Assembly (NCBI RefSeq): GCF_000516985.1
Contig: NW_006917091.1
Span: forward strand, 5,762,518 to 5,826,517
DNA from: Pestalotiopsis fici W106-1
Lineage: Eukaryota; Ascomycota; Sordariomycetes; Amphisphaeriales; Sporocadaceae
DNA length: 64,000 nt
Direction of reading: 5' to 3'
The translations under genes were made by a program, and so were the position numbers. The notes under the pieces were generated by a model. The model saw only the letters and a list, made by a program, of their open reading frames with translations, was not told the origin of the DNA and searched no databases. Shown here piece after piece: positions 24,694-36,856 of this stretch (within the stretch, counting starts at the first letter, position 1; each line of letters starts with the position of its first letter).

Positions 24694-25204
24694 TCATTTC
24701 ATTCGTTTGTGATCAGATGGATGCTCGGTCTCAGAAACCCGCCCTATTTATTGCCGAAAAGTCAGTGCTATTCCTTCGTATTGATGTTTCGATCTTCAAA
24801 CGAAATACGACATTATGAAAGCTCACGCACCTTGGGAGACGTCAGACGAGATGGACATCCTACTTACGCTTGATTTGTTCCAGGGTCGAATTTTCCGTGT
24901 GCGGAAGCTTGTTTGCCTTTTCTGGGGTTTCGTAGACAAGGTAGAATCCGGCAGCGATTGCAAGTGCGCCAGCGACGAAGCCGGGTAGGCTATAAAGCAG
25001 CACGTTTAGGCACCATTTCGATTGCTGCACGAGCGTTGCGACTCACTTCTTTGGAAAAGTTGAAGCTCCTCTTCCCTCGCCAGAGTCGTGTGCTTGTTCC
25101 GTCCTGATGCCGCGGACGCCTCCAAGGCGAACAGGGTGGAGTGCGATTGCACTTGGGCGCGTGGCTCGTAGGCCAGATCGCAGTGTGTTACTTCTGATGT
25201 ACAT
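24694..25204 (-). CDS. Small mitochondrial-type single-pass membrane protein (109 aa, three exons)
   Basis: The gene is visible only after splicing: exons 25204-25047, 24989-24868 and 24743-24694. Introns have GTGAGT and GTAAGT donors and TATAG/ATAG acceptors, with branch CACTGAC in the second. Phases agree. The start MYIRSNTLRSG sits in a good context (CCACCATG). The N-terminus is Arg/Ser-rich and free of acidic residues until after RLGGVRGIR, as in a mitochondrial presequence. A glycine/alanine-rich hydrophobic segment (LPGFVAGALAIAAGFYLVY) forms one membrane helix, followed by a charged tail. This looks like a small inner-membrane protein, but I recognise no family. An upstream in-frame ATG (25237) would add 11 residues and weaken the presequence. 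Confidence 0.6.
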
Positions 25205-27572
25205 GGTGGACGGCGGCCACGTTTCACAAACCTGCAAGAATTATCATATATTTCTTCCTCGATAAATCTGGAGTGGAATTGCAGGTTTGCAATCGAGGTT
25301 GGATGTTGATTGGAATGTGTCGCACCGTCCATCAGCCCAACCGCGCCAGTCTTTGTCACACTCTTGCACCGTCGATTTGACGTCGCGATGACGCAAAGGA
25401 CAGGACTCTAATTCAAATGTTATATCAGCATGTGCCATGGCATGACTTTAAACCTTTCTAAGAGTTCCAATAGCAGAGACATACCATGGAACACTTTAAA
25501 AATCCCAATTCTCGTGCAATTCTTCAGCGCTTCAATCGGGAAGATGTCCAAGGCTTCAGCCCCGATTGACGCACAAGGGAGCACCGCCAATAAAGCGATA
25601 GGAGATCATTGTTTCTCGAGATTTTGCATGAAAATCTTTTTTCCTTTTTTTTTCTTTTTTCGTGGAATCGTCCAACTGCAGATTTTCGTTGAGTGTTTCC
25701 AATTACATGTATATGCGTATGAAAAGTGACATGCATAGGATGACTACGCACCTAGCTTCGGCTCCATCGTGAACCACTTTCTGTCAGTTGACCCCTGCTT
25801 GATGAACCCCCGTTGCCGTTGGAAATGCAGGGACTTGTATGCCCCAACTGAAGTTCTTGGACCTGGCGCCGATCCAAGTTTGTTTCATTCATTACACCTT
25901 GAGCAGTCGTGGCATGTGACAATGCAGAATGCAGCCACGACGGGGAGGTTCAAGATCTCATGCGGCCGAATGGAGCTAAAAGGCGGCCGCTTCCAGATGG
26001 ACGCATGAGTAGGTATGTAGTAACGTAGTGTATGCTCTCTCAACGAGCCGCCCCTGATTATAATAGATCTTGTTGGTCGTCAAGGGCGAAGGTATTTCGC
26101 TCAACAAATTGCAACATTGATAATGAGCGCTATCTAGTCATGTCTGTTTTGGTCTTGCAGATTTTCCAAGACGGTGGTACAGAGGGAACCTACAGCAACA
26201 TCAACCGAGTCGAACGCTCCCACCAAGCAATTGATTTCTGGATTCGGCATTCTGAGCCCCGACAAACAGCCGCTTGAGTCTTACAACTAAGCGGACTTCA
26301 TCATAGATCAGGAGTCTATCCATCTTCTACGATCTACACGCTATGTTCGAGATGGAACGAAATCAAGAGCTTTGCGACCCCCACAGCCACAGAATACTGG
26401 TGGGAGCTGCATCTACTCGCCACGGGCCTTGATGCTCCCGGAACATCAATCAAATGAAGGTACGAATCAATTGACAGGAAATTGGCGACTCGAAATAGGA
26501 GATCTCACACAATGTTTCAAGACAAAGCATGAAGATCTGCCAATTGTTTCAGCAAGCTACCCCGCCTCCCCCAGCGATGAGGGCAAGACGCAACCGGCTG
26601 GCCATTCTTCGCCATTGTGTATTGTTGCGGTTGGCAGTTGCAATGCTCTATGATTTGTCCTCTAATCAATTGCCACTCGCAGGAATCTATGGCACGGCGG
26701 TGAATGGCTTTCAATAGTGGTCATGATGGAATAAAAACTCAATAAGCATTGGTAAGACAGCCAAGTATGCAGACCATAAGCAAAGAAGTCATCCTCATTC
26801 AGAGGAGGCTCCCGTAGTATTGAGACTTGTTCAGTGGGGAATCAGGCGGTCGGCTAACCCCACGATAGTGCCGATTTGTAAAGCTTATCAAGCCAAGGTC
26901 CCGACCAGCACCATTACAGAGGGGATGACCGATGCTGAGAAATCCCATTGTGCAACCCCCTACTCAGCCCAGCTCCAGTTCAGCTCAGCGCCCCACGACT
27001 CGGCATGAAGCAACAGCATTCGAGCCCGAAACCCCGACAGGGGCAGACAGGCACAAACGTCCGTCCATGGGCACTGCATTGCGGGAAGTGGGCTAAGGAA
27101 ATGCATCCACATCTTACCTTTGATCGAGTCGTGAACAAATGTGCGCGGGGCTAATGCAGGCCACTTGAGATGTTTGAGAAAATTGGAAACTGCTCATGCA
27201 ACTCACACCTGCACTAGACACAATACACTCACTATACGGTATACGAACCCCCCCGACCTTGCCCGAAATTGAATGGCGTGCTGCTGGATCTCACAGTCGT
27301 AGGGAAAGCGCTTAGTAACATTGAATAATGCCATGTCAACCTCCTAGCAGACACCAATGTACCGTGCCTCTTGGTACATGCCGGTACCTGGTTGGTGATC
27401 CCCTCATCTGCATATAAGACAGCCTTCTCCTCAGATCCGATTCCGTTTCTTTGTTCACTTTATCATTCCACCTCTTCTTCTTCTTCTTCATCTTCATCTC
27501 AGCAAGCGAGAATCATAGACAAAGAACTTGACTTTCTCTGTTTCTTACCATACCACCCACACATTCGACACA
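25205..27572. other. 2.4-kb gene-free interval
   Basis: Normal composition. It contains only short overlapping ORFs on both strands with no protein-like character, and I could not build a spliced gene. The last 200 bases form the nitroreductase promoter. Nothing repetitive was noticed apart from the TTC tract near 27474-27496. Confidence 0.4.
27411..27500 (+). promoter_or_regulatory. TATA-like element and CT-rich leader of the nitroreductase gene
   Basis: A CATATAAGAC stretch near 27411-27420 lies about 155 bases before the ATG. It is followed by a pyrimidine-rich leader with a (TTC)n tract at about 27474-27496. Both are typical of strongly expressed fungal genes. Confidence 0.4.
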
Positions 27573-28336
27573 ATGGCTCCTACCATCACCACCGACCAGT
27601 TCTTGGCTGCTGCCAAGTTTAGACGTACTGTCTACGGCCTCAAGGCCTCTTCTCCTGTCCCCGACAGCCGCATTGAGGAGATCCTGAAGGAGGTTCTCTC
27701 CTTTGCTCCCTCGTCGTACAACACACAGTCCGCCCGCTTCACCCTTGTGCTCGGCGAGAAGCACAAGCAGTTCTGGGACATCGTCATCAAGGAGTCCGAG
27801 GGCATCCTCAAGAGCGTCGGTGCTTGGGATGCCATGTACCCCCGATTCCAGGCTTTCCAGAATGCCTACGGTTCGGTAAGTTCGATTGCACCAGACTAAA
27901 CAATTCCATAATTCCGCATCTATACATTATTCATTTCCCACCCCACTATCCACCCATGAGGTGATCATTTACCCCGCAATCACAGGCTAACACCAAGCTC
28001 TCCCCTCACTAGGTCGTCTTCTGGGAGGCCGGCAGCACCATCCAGCAGGCCCAAGAGACACACAAGGCCTCTGCCCACATGTTCCCCGAATGGTCTGAGC
28101 ACGCCAGCGGCATTCACCAAATCCTCGTCTGGACTGCCCTGGAGCTCGAGGGCTTTGGCGCCAACCTGCAGCACATGAACGCCATTCCCCCAGTCGAGGC
28201 CGCCCTCAAGAAGTTCCTTGCCGTCCCCGAGGACTGGAAGCTCAAGGCGCACCTCAACTTTGGCGAGGAGGCCCAGCCTCACCCCGAGATTCCCTCCAAG
28301 CTGCCTACCAGCGAGACCCTTACCATTGTCAAATAA
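27573..28336 (+). CDS. Nitroreductase-family oxidoreductase (208 aa)
   Basis: Exons 27573-27875 and 28013-28336. The 137-base intron has a GTAAGT donor, GCTAAC branch and CACTAG acceptor, and the codons join as GS-VVFW. The start MAPTITT has a CACAATGG context. Family landmarks are RRTVYGL near residue 19, LSFAPSSYNTQSARF (flavin-binding Ser/Asn/Ser region, about 42-56) and an FGANLQH segment. These match the short fungal HBN1-like nitroreductases of about 200 residues, FMN-dependent NAD(P)H enzymes acting on nitro or quinone compounds in the cytosol or nucleus. The length is normal and the substrate is unknown. Confidence 0.9.
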
Positions 28337-28870
28337 GGAACTAGGTCAGCCAACTAGATAATCAAAAAGAACTTATGGAGAAAGACGTCAACAAAAAGGC
28401 GACAATACACTAGACACTTGATTCTAAAGCTGAAGACAGTCAATAAATAAAGCAAAAGAGACTTTCCAAAATTAATAAAACCCCATCTTGTCTTTGCTGG
28501 CCTTGCTACGAAGTCAATTCTTTTGATACAAACTAATCACCTCAACACTTCTACTAATCACCAAAGTAGCAAGCCGAAATGTTATACAAGTCCTTCAGAT
28601 ACGATTGATAACCTACACAAGGCAATTTCCAATCCGCGAGATTCGATTTCTGGTTCTTACCTTACTAGAACAGCTCCTTCCCCTACATGATTTCCGTATA
28701 CAAGTGGGTAGGGATTATTCGAGTATCCGGCCGCCAAGCCCCTGATCTGCAAAATCCAAGACACTCGCACAATCCAGTTGCTATAATTAGGAATATTTTG
28801 CTCTGATTTTGATATCCTGTGGAAAGTGAAATACTTTTCCATGCCTGTATAGCTGAAACTCATTGATATT
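28337..28870. other. Intergenic region between convergent genes
   Basis: 534 bases of 3' flanks with no ORF of interest. Confidence 0.5.
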
Positions 28871-30215
28871 TCACCTCTGCATAGGCGACTGTGGCTTGAC
28901 GCTGCTCATGGAAGGATGATCTGACGGTGGCTTCCTGTCGGATAGAAGGGGACGGCGCTCATCCGGTGCAACCTAGGTCGCATTCTGGAGTCAGTAATTG
29001 TTTTCGGCAGTTCTCGGGCTCTAGATCTCGAGATACAAAGATCACCCGCAAATGGAAGACTCCTTGGACATTTGCCCACCCACGACTGATACAATAGATT
29101 CAATACTTGCTTACCTGTGACGATGCGAGGGAGCGTCTAGAGCCGTTCCAGCCATCAAAGTCCAGCTGAAGACTGGCACGGGCCGAACGCGGATCTTCTG
29201 GCGGATTCTTCCAGTCGCGGATGGCAAAGGCAATGCCCATGCTTATCAAAATGAGTTGCATAGACCCGACCAATAGGTAGACAATCCATGCGGACCAGCC
29301 TGCAAAGCCTACCCGCATGATCATGTTGATGGCGAATATCCAGGTGTACTAGATTCAAAATCAGCAACAGTCGAGGGATTCCCCAACAGATCCTATCCAC
29401 ATACTGGAGTCATGAGGCAAAGCGATACCAAGCTGAGACTTCCCAGGCTCTGCAAGTTCCATGTCGTCCAAGTCTGAGGAATCCACTGGACGCAGGCCAG
29501 ACAAGCCACAGAGACGCCGAGAAAATCAGCCCACGTCTGCGCAATGCTCTTGAACTGGTTCAGGATCGTGGCGGACACGAGCAAGATCATAAAGGCGAAA
29601 CCGCACACGGCCAACAGGACCACCCAGGCGCGCTTGGCACGGCGAAAGGTGCGCTCCGGACCGGACCATGACAATCGGTGGCCGTGGATTTCGGCATTGT
29701 ACTCTTCTTCGGAGTAGTAGACATACATTAATAATCTGGATTCGTTATCATCAGTATACAGTTGCCCGCTAGAATACAGTCTTGGGCTCAACTTACACTA
29801 TCCAAAAGCAGGATACACCGAATATGACTTGAAAGGTTCCGAGGAGGCCGCTTATGCAGGCGAATTTCGAATTTGTTGAGCAACAACCCATGTCTGCTTC
29901 AGTGGACGGTAGCATGAGAATGTTTCCAACAGCGCAGACGCCTGATAGAGAACCCAGAAAGATATAAAAGGTGGAAAGCCCTTCGGCTGATTTTCTCGAT
30001 ACTATGCGCGCCCATTGTGGTATATAGGATATGAGAAGCCATCCCATCAGCAGACTAACGCCGATCAGATAATCATTGTGAGTGACAGTCATAATACAAG
30101 CCATATCGACAGCAAGTATAAAAGATTTGACTTACCAAGACACGACAAACTGAGGAATCGAGGGCGTCGATAACTGAAGGCATCGCTCGGTTTGCTGCCT
30201 AGCAAGTTCGTCCAT
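28871..30215 (-). CDS. PQ-loop repeat membrane protein (334 aa, five exons)
   Basis: Exons 30215-30136, 30054-29797, 29735-29405, 29348-29115 and 28972-28871. All donors are GTAAGT/GTATGT/GTAAGC and the phases close to 335 codons. The first PQ loop is ISYIPQW in exon 2, and the second is VQWIPQTW in exon 3, each followed by a Ser/Gly-rich turn (SAEGLSTF, LGSLSLVS). About seven membrane segments are present. The C-terminal exon is hydrophilic (PDERRPLLSDRK), with an acidic/LL pair resembling a vacuolar sorting signal. The family includes cystinosin, Ypq and SWEET-like transporters, so a vacuolar or lysosomal amino-acid or sugar exporter is plausible. The substrate is unknown. Confidence 0.82.
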
Positions 30216-31545
30216 TTTGTTGATATATCCGCCGCTCGGCTTTGAAAATGCTGGGGTCTGAAATATTCCTGAGAAAGTTTTGTGTTGGGAAATCTTTGTC
30301 GGTGCCAAGCTCTTATATGACGATCATTGAAAAAGTCTCGAGTGTTCTATTCGGACAATTTCCAGGCTCCTGGGGCGGACGACCATCTAGACCGGTCAGC
30401 TATAAACATACGTCACCATGTCCCCCGTGGAATTGTAGGCAATTCCCATTCCAGAGGGTGTAGACATGCCGTGCGAATATCGATTGTGATTGGATGCATG
30501 ACATAGGCCCTCTGAAAAGCACTGATAAGGTGCAGGACAAGATTGCAGACTTTTGCGTTTCACAGCATTGAGACTGCAGATAACGGTCAACAGACTGCCC
30601 TATCGGCAGCAATTGGGGACGCCTTACAGCATCACCTGTGGCAGTACCATTGTCTCCAATTTGTTTGGCTGGGCTTTCCCTCATGGTGGTGTGGCAAATG
30701 CACATTCTGGCATCTGGTCCCTCTGTGCAGATGCTACCCTGTCGGGATGCTTGGTGGTGTACCGCTATTGCTTGCGGAGGCGGCGCAGGCGAGGACGTCA
30801 TGGCCAACAACAGGGCGTTTTGCTCCGGTCATGTCTACACTATATCAACACGTATTGACATTTCTACTTCAATGACGCAGGAATTCTCAGTATTATAGAG
30901 GCGTGCCCAGACATTGAGATATTTGGGAAACCAGGACTCGGGAAATACAAGAACGCTCGATGATATCGGTCGTTCCACAATGATCGATGGATACGGCGAA
31001 GATGTTGAATGGTCAAGTATCTCATCATCAGACAAGAAGACCAGCTTTGGTAACAAACATCAGCATTCATGGTGTCATTCCGCGGGTGTCTCTAAGTCAC
31101 TTTAAAAGCTAGATGTGCTTGTCTGGGGTCTACCCCGTGGGGAAAGGATCGCTATATTTATAGTGGCTGTAGCGACCAGGACCCCTAGCACCAACAAGGA
31201 GCAAGCTCGAGGACGAAGTCGAATTGTTGCTTTCCCACTGATATCCAACCCTAGTCATTCTCATATACTTGATTTTGATTCCAATTCATGTATCTGTTGC
31301 AAAGTATCAATCTATAGGTACCCAAGTTATTCAGTCGCCCAAGGCTCAACACCTAAATGCAGCGCTCTTGGCAGCGTGCAACTAGACGCCCGGCAGTACC
31401 TCGGATACGTGCACATACCCCAGAGCAAGAGCTGTCACCCCGGAAGACTCCATGCTGAGTCCCCCACTCCAGCGTCATATCGCGTTCCTGACCTCTGTTT
31501 GTTCACGCGCTTTACGCATCGAGCGAAAGACACGATGCCGCCACC
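30216..31545. other. 1.3-kb divergent intergenic region
   Basis: Upstream of both the PQ-loop gene (minus) and the regulator (plus). Overlapping ORFs at 30543-30898 do not look like proteins. A GCCGCCACC stretch just before 31546 gives the regulator an excellent start context. Confidence 0.45.
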
Positions 31546-33659
31546 ATGGTCAACTTCACCTTCGTCCCTCAGGATAATCCCGACGGTCGATCTCGGCGAT
31601 TGCGCAATAGGACGGCATGTGACAGATGCCGGATGAAAAAGGTGAGCCTTTCTGCGCCCACACGACTCGAAATAATGTGGTGGTATCTAACTGCCGTGAA
31701 TAGAGACGTTGCTATCATCAGCGTCAGTCCACCTCAAATTCATCGGAAGCGCCTGCCACCGTGGAAAGCGTGCGAGATTCGCCTGATCGACCAAGAAAAC
31801 GATTCGGCAACAGCCAACCTCACCCTGGCCATGACTGGGACGACAGCGAGTCGCCGTCTGTGAATACTGGTACTTCAACAAATCTGCCTCGCGGCACGGG
31901 AACACGAGACAGAAGACATACCATACCCGATACTCGGCCGCTATCACCACCGAACAGACTTGCTCAGTCAAGCAGCCATGTTGCATTTGATGCGAATGAA
32001 AGCGATGCGTCGCCGCGTTTTGTTGGCGACTTGAACCCCGAGGCCAGGCTCATAGATGGGAGCACTCCATCAGAAGAAATGCTAGGTACATCGCCCGGAA
32101 TGGTAGGTGTATGGGTTCATGCGCAACCGCACGGCAGACCTAGCCCTCTTGCCCGCAATATTGCCGCTTCCACGCACGTGTCCAGTCAATCGCTTCAACA
32201 AGTCCCGGATTTCATTAGAATCGAGGACCTACTGGCCCTAACGAACCTGTACTTTGCCGACATACACCCCATCATTCCTCTTCTTAATGAACAGGAGTTT
32301 CGAACATTGCTGACTCGCAACTCTGTGCCCGTGCCATTGCTCCAAGTGGTGTGTCTCCTCGCTGCCAAACATCATGCAGCGGCACCGCACTTGAGACTGT
32401 CGCCAGCGCCAGAGCAAACCCTGTCTGTCCGTGCATTCTGTTCGAAGTTGTACCACTTGGTCACGTCGTCACTTTCTGGCAAGACAAGTCTCAAGAAGAT
32501 TACCTTGATCCGAGTACTAGGACTTCTTTCGCTCCACCATGAAGGACGGGATGGTGCGGAAGAGTCGTCTAGCCACATTGCTCAAGCCATTCATCATGCA
32601 CAAACCCTTGCACTGCATCTACACCGTCCTAGTGATGAAGGCTACGAAATGAAGAGACTATTTTGGTGTCTCTGGACACTGGACAGGCTCAACTCGGCCA
32701 TTCACTCTAGGCCGTGCCTCATCAATGACATAGATACGGCCATTGAGCCTCTGACTCCAGCCGAGTCTGGATCAGTCGCCTTTGATATATGGTTTAGGAT
32801 ATCCAAGATGCTTAGCACTGCTATCGGCCTGTACCGTCCGACAAATGATGCTTCCATTGTAGAAGTTGACTTGGAATACCACGGGTTCGAACAGCTCGTG
32901 GAAGAGTGTCGGGGATGCGACCTCTCCCCCTCCACGCTCGGTATGCACCTCGGTCGATATACCCTTGATCATTGTTACTGATGGGACATAGCCACTCTAC
33001 GTATATTCTTTCTCGCGGCAGCAATCATCTCGCATCGCTTGAAAACTATCCAGAATTTGCCCAGCGTTACACCTGCTAGACTCAGGCAGCAATTATCCTC
33101 GATTCAAATCATTCGCTACATGAAAGACGAAAACCGCATCAACTCACTGCATCCCCTCCCCGTCGTTGTCTATGCGGCATCGTTGGCCCTTTCTGTCTTT
33201 TATCAGCATCTGAGATATAGTCGAATAGCCCTAGAGCAAGAAGAGGCGCACCAAGATTTCAACACGGCCTGCTCAATCCTCCAAGCTCTGCAACGAAAAT
33301 GGAGCGCTGCCGATGCCATGGCATCATTGGCGCAGAAGGTGTCAACGGAGCTGAAAAAGCTGCCAAGTTTCGCCCTTCTTCAAATTGAGAGGGAAGAACC
33401 ACACCGTAATAACAACCAAGAAAGTGAACACGATCTCCAGGCCTTGGGACCCAGTGCGGTTAACGAGCATCCGAACTCTGCGGCAGCGCCCGACCAGCAA
33501 GGTGGCCACATGGCCATGTGGAGACCGGACGGAATTGATCTGTTTGGGGGCATGGACGACATGTCATGGATGTATTTGGATCCTCAGAATCCAGTCAGCT
33601 TTGATAGTCTTCCATTTACAGACTGGGATGCCGTTTTTGCCGAATCACAAGAGCTTTGA
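31546..33659 (+). CDS. Fungal-specific transcription factor with incomplete zinc cluster (666 aa)
   Basis: Exons 31546-31641, 31704-32940 and 32992-33659. Donors are GTGAGC and GTATGC, acceptors ATAG and ATAG, and the phases close. The N-terminus has CDRCRMKKRRC, the first half of a Zn2Cys6 cluster (C-x2-C-x6-C) split by intron 1, but no Cys4-6 half follows. The middle shows RFVGDLNPEARLI, then LYFADIHPIIPLLNE, and a Fungal_trans domain with RRLFWCLWTLDR-like residues (MKRLFWCLWTLDRLNSAIHSRP region). The C-terminus is acidic with Trp/Met-rich segments, as in activation domains. This is a nuclear regulator of unknown targets. It sits beside the PQ-loop and GST-like genes, so it may act locally. 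Confidence 0.85.
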
Positions 33660-34486
33660 GTTCATAGGCTTGTGGTTATGTAGCATGAAGTTTGCATTTC
33701 AGGTATTGAAGGCTATTTATTGTAGCTGCACCTGGTTCCAGCTCCTCTGGGTTACTGATTGATCCAAATATGGAATCGTGATTCAGCTGCTCAATCAATC
33801 CGGAACGGCCTACCTGCAGAAACATATCTCTGTGCATGGAGACAGCCGAGACACTATAGACCCGGAGATCATAATGCGCCAACTCCATGGTCAGGCTCTG
33901 CAACTTGTAACAACTACTCCATACGATACTAACCCACCTAAGTCGCTGCTGCTAATAAATGGCTTTAGTCAGCGGCTTCGGGGAGCGACCTCACTCAGCA
34001 CTAAGTTAGGCCATTAGCTTCGGTTCATCTCGCAGCCAAAATAAGCACTTGTCCCACGCGCTCTATTATGTTCCGCACTGGAAATGTGGGTTCACCAATT
34101 AGGGGATAATGCAAAGTTTCAAGTGCATCAATTAGAACGCTATAGCGGCTGCCTCTAATGTGTCGACATAACGTCGGACTATATAGATAAAGACCGGTGG
34201 CATAGATCTAGTGTTCTCTTCTCCAGTGCCGACATTTCGTACTCGATTAGCGGTTATACTCCTGCCACGATACACATACATATATGGTGCGTACTGACTG
34301 ACAGGTAAGCGGAGGCGGGCAATCACAGAGTCCTCCATTCGGTCATATGATATGACATCACTGCAGGCTATAGAAGGAACAACTCCGCTTGAAATCTCAT
34401 ATAAGAATGAACAAGTCAAATGCTGGAGTGTTCAAATTGATAATTCACATTGCATCATACAAGCCACGGAAATTTATATCACCAAG
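33660..34486. other. Intergenic region before the GST-like gene
   Basis: 827 bases of normal composition. The frame open upstream of 34487 has no supporting features. Otherwise nothing is visible. Confidence 0.45.
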
Positions 34487-35350
34487 ATGTCGTCCAGTCC
34501 GTTTTGCCTCTATTATGCTACATACTCTATTTGTGCTACCATGGTCCGCACAACATTTGCGATGAGAGGACCCCCAAGAGAGGGGCTGCCCGACATGGAC
34601 ATGCGTTTCCAACTTGTCGACATCAGTCCGGAAAACCCAGAACAGTTGAGCGAGGACTTTCTATGCAAAGTCAATCGCGACGGTCAGGTTCCTGTGCTCA
34701 CAAACGAGCAACATTTGACCGAGCCGATGCCTGAGAGTGTGGATATTTCTTATTATATTTGCGACTGGTATCCTCAGCTTTTACCCAAAGAGCATGAGGC
34801 AGTCATTAGGTCGCTAGTACAGGAACTGCACCAGATCAACTATGGCGTCTTGACGTTCGGACCGGGGTCGCGACATCCTACGCGACTGGTGGCCAAGGTT
34901 GAGGAACTACTCGAGCAACCCGGGTTATCAGAATCATATCGCAGTGCACTGGAACGCAAGGCAAAAATGTACGTCAAGATTTGATGTTTGATTTTTATGT
35001 TTCAACATGGCTAACGCTCAAGTTTCAGATTGCGCGGAAGACAGGGAACGCTGACCGTAGAAAGCCTGGCCAAGCACGAAGCCAAAACTCGAGAGTTGTG
35101 CTCCAAAGTGTTGGCTTTGATGGAGAAACATGGCAGCGAACCACCACTATCTAGTCTGTATATCTTTGGGGACTCGCCAACTGTGCTTGATGCACATATG
35201 CTGCCTTTTCTTTGTCGAGTAGTCGATGGCAACAGATCGGATCTCATTGAACCGGCCTTGCTCGATTGGCTGGAGAAGTTTAGAAAGGGCGGTCTTTGGA
35301 CTGAGATTGTACCTGGCGGCTCTACGCTTCCTCCGTATGCTTCTTCATAG
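34487..35350 (+). CDS. Glutathione S-transferase-like protein (267 aa)
   Basis: Exons 34487-34968 and 35029-35350, with a 60-base intron (GTACGT donor, GCTAAC branch, TTTCAG acceptor). The start MSSSPFCLYYATYS fits a thioredoxin-fold N-terminal strand and helix. DGQVPVLT at about residues 68-75 is the cis-proline region that binds glutathione. The C-terminal half is helical and includes an ...DSPTVLDAHMLPFL segment, the conserved N-capping region of GST helix 6. It is cytosolic and its substrate is unknown. It is not the zeta class expected for maleylacetoacetate isomerase (no SSCSxRVR motif). It is convergent with the MBOAT gene 112 bases away. Confidence 0.75.
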
Positions 35351-35462
35351 TTGTCATCTGAGCCAAGTCCCACAGGATATTGTTTTTACCTGATGGCAAT
35401 GGGCGGCACAAGACCAGACCTAATTTTAACAACGATACCATCGCCTGACCCCCATGGATGGC

Positions 35463-36856
35463 TCATCCTCCCATGTACTTCATATACCCAACCACGCTGA
35501 CAGGAACCACACCTGTATCCTCTGAACTGCTCTTGTCCATGATTGGATACAAGTACCCTGGTGCCGTCCACGCCATCCACAGGCATACCCAGGCAAACCC
35601 AATACAACGATTGATCAAAGCCGGCGTTTGTTTTGTTCTCGATCCGGGAACAACATGAAAGCGGGAGAGAATCAAGTCTTCAATAAAGATTCCCAATGGT
35701 TGAATTGAGAAGAAACGAAGTGCTCCGGATTGTTCCATGGCGATGCCTGGAGAGATTTAGACTCGGAATCGAATGGATAGCATCATTGAACTCACCCGAG
35801 GAGAAATCCATTGCCACATGCCATACACCGGATAGTAAGAATATGAGCCAAGTCCGTACGTATCTCACCAGTGGTCCGCCTCTCTGAAGCCTCAGAATAT
35901 CATGAAGCAAGTAATTGGACATGGTGTTGAGTCGATGCGTGTTGATTTGATGCCAAAATATACTGGGAAAAGCGCTGGGTCAATTGCATGAAGCACTCAT
36001 GGTAACTCGGACTAAAGGCAACTTACCTCCAGAAGCGTCTCAGACTATAAGCTTGGAGAATTGGGCCATTGAATGGCGGCCAGTCCTCGGAGGCGCTCAA
36101 GCCTGACCCAACGCAGACCAACGCCACGACACTATAGACTCCCCGTTGAAATGACACCAACCCAGCACAAAGTCCAACTGCGGCGAAAAACCTCATGAAA
36201 AGCTCCTCGATGGTGATGTCGCCAAGCCTTGAGAACAAACCAATCTTGTCGGGCGAGTAGAACTTGCTTGCCACCTCTGCATCTGATGATGAGTCCATAA
36301 TGTCGAGGATCAGGTAGCAAACTGCAATGGTCACCGTGGTATGCCAGAGATAACGTCGACGGGATGAGAGTAGGCACGGGTCCAACTGAGGTAGATGTTT
36401 GACTTGATAGGGGGTCTTGACAAAGCGCCATGAGAAGAAAACGGCAAAACCATATCGCAGCCGCGCTGAAAATCCAGACTCGCCTCGGGCGGAATGCGCC
36501 GCAGGTGTTGCAGCCGGCTTGGCCGTGATTCCCCTAATCAAGTCTCTTGCCGGACCTTGAAGGTCGAAGCTCCATCCGCTGAGCAGGGCAACATCCACAA
36601 AGTGCATCAAGGACGAGAGCGTGTATCCGCCAACCGCCGATGCCCACGAGCTTCTGGTGATTTGCACCGGACAGTTTACAAGGCAATGCCACGTTAGTCC
36701 CAGCAAGACGGGTAGACATGCAGTGCGAATCGGTGATGTGGCTCGAGTGAAGCCAATGACGACAGCTGTGAGTCCAACTACCGCGAAAGAGTCGAGCAGA
36801 GGATGATAAGTCATGGCTAAGACAATAGAAGCAAGAGAGAATCGAAAGGCCGTCAA
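35463..36856 (-). CDS. MBOAT_2 / wax-synthase-like O-acyltransferase (426 aa, three exons)
   Basis: Exons 36856-36027, 35962-35796 and 35746-35463, with GTAAGT and GTGAGT donors and CCAG acceptors; phases close to 427 codons. It is a multi-helix membrane protein. Exon 1 ends in WPPFNGPILQAYSLRRFW and exon 2 begins with FWHQ, matching the conserved block of fungal wax-synthase-like enzymes. FLLSGVWH in exon 2 holds the conserved catalytic-type His. Exon 3 has the M.QSGALRFF.IQPLGI.IED segment. Relatives acylate hydroxyls of terpenoids, polyketides or trichothecenes, so a secondary-metabolite acylation role is possible. No core synthase lies in the window. Confidence 0.88.

Noticed and set aside
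30543..30898. Overlapping plus-strand frames rich in Trp, Cys and Leu
   Set aside because: Three frames are open over the same stretch, which points to base composition rather than coding; no splice structure was found.
34487..35350. GST-like gene as the missing maleylacetoacetate isomerase
   Set aside because: It lacks the SSCSxRVR-type active site of zeta-class enzymes and is about 18 kb from the FAH-HGD pair.
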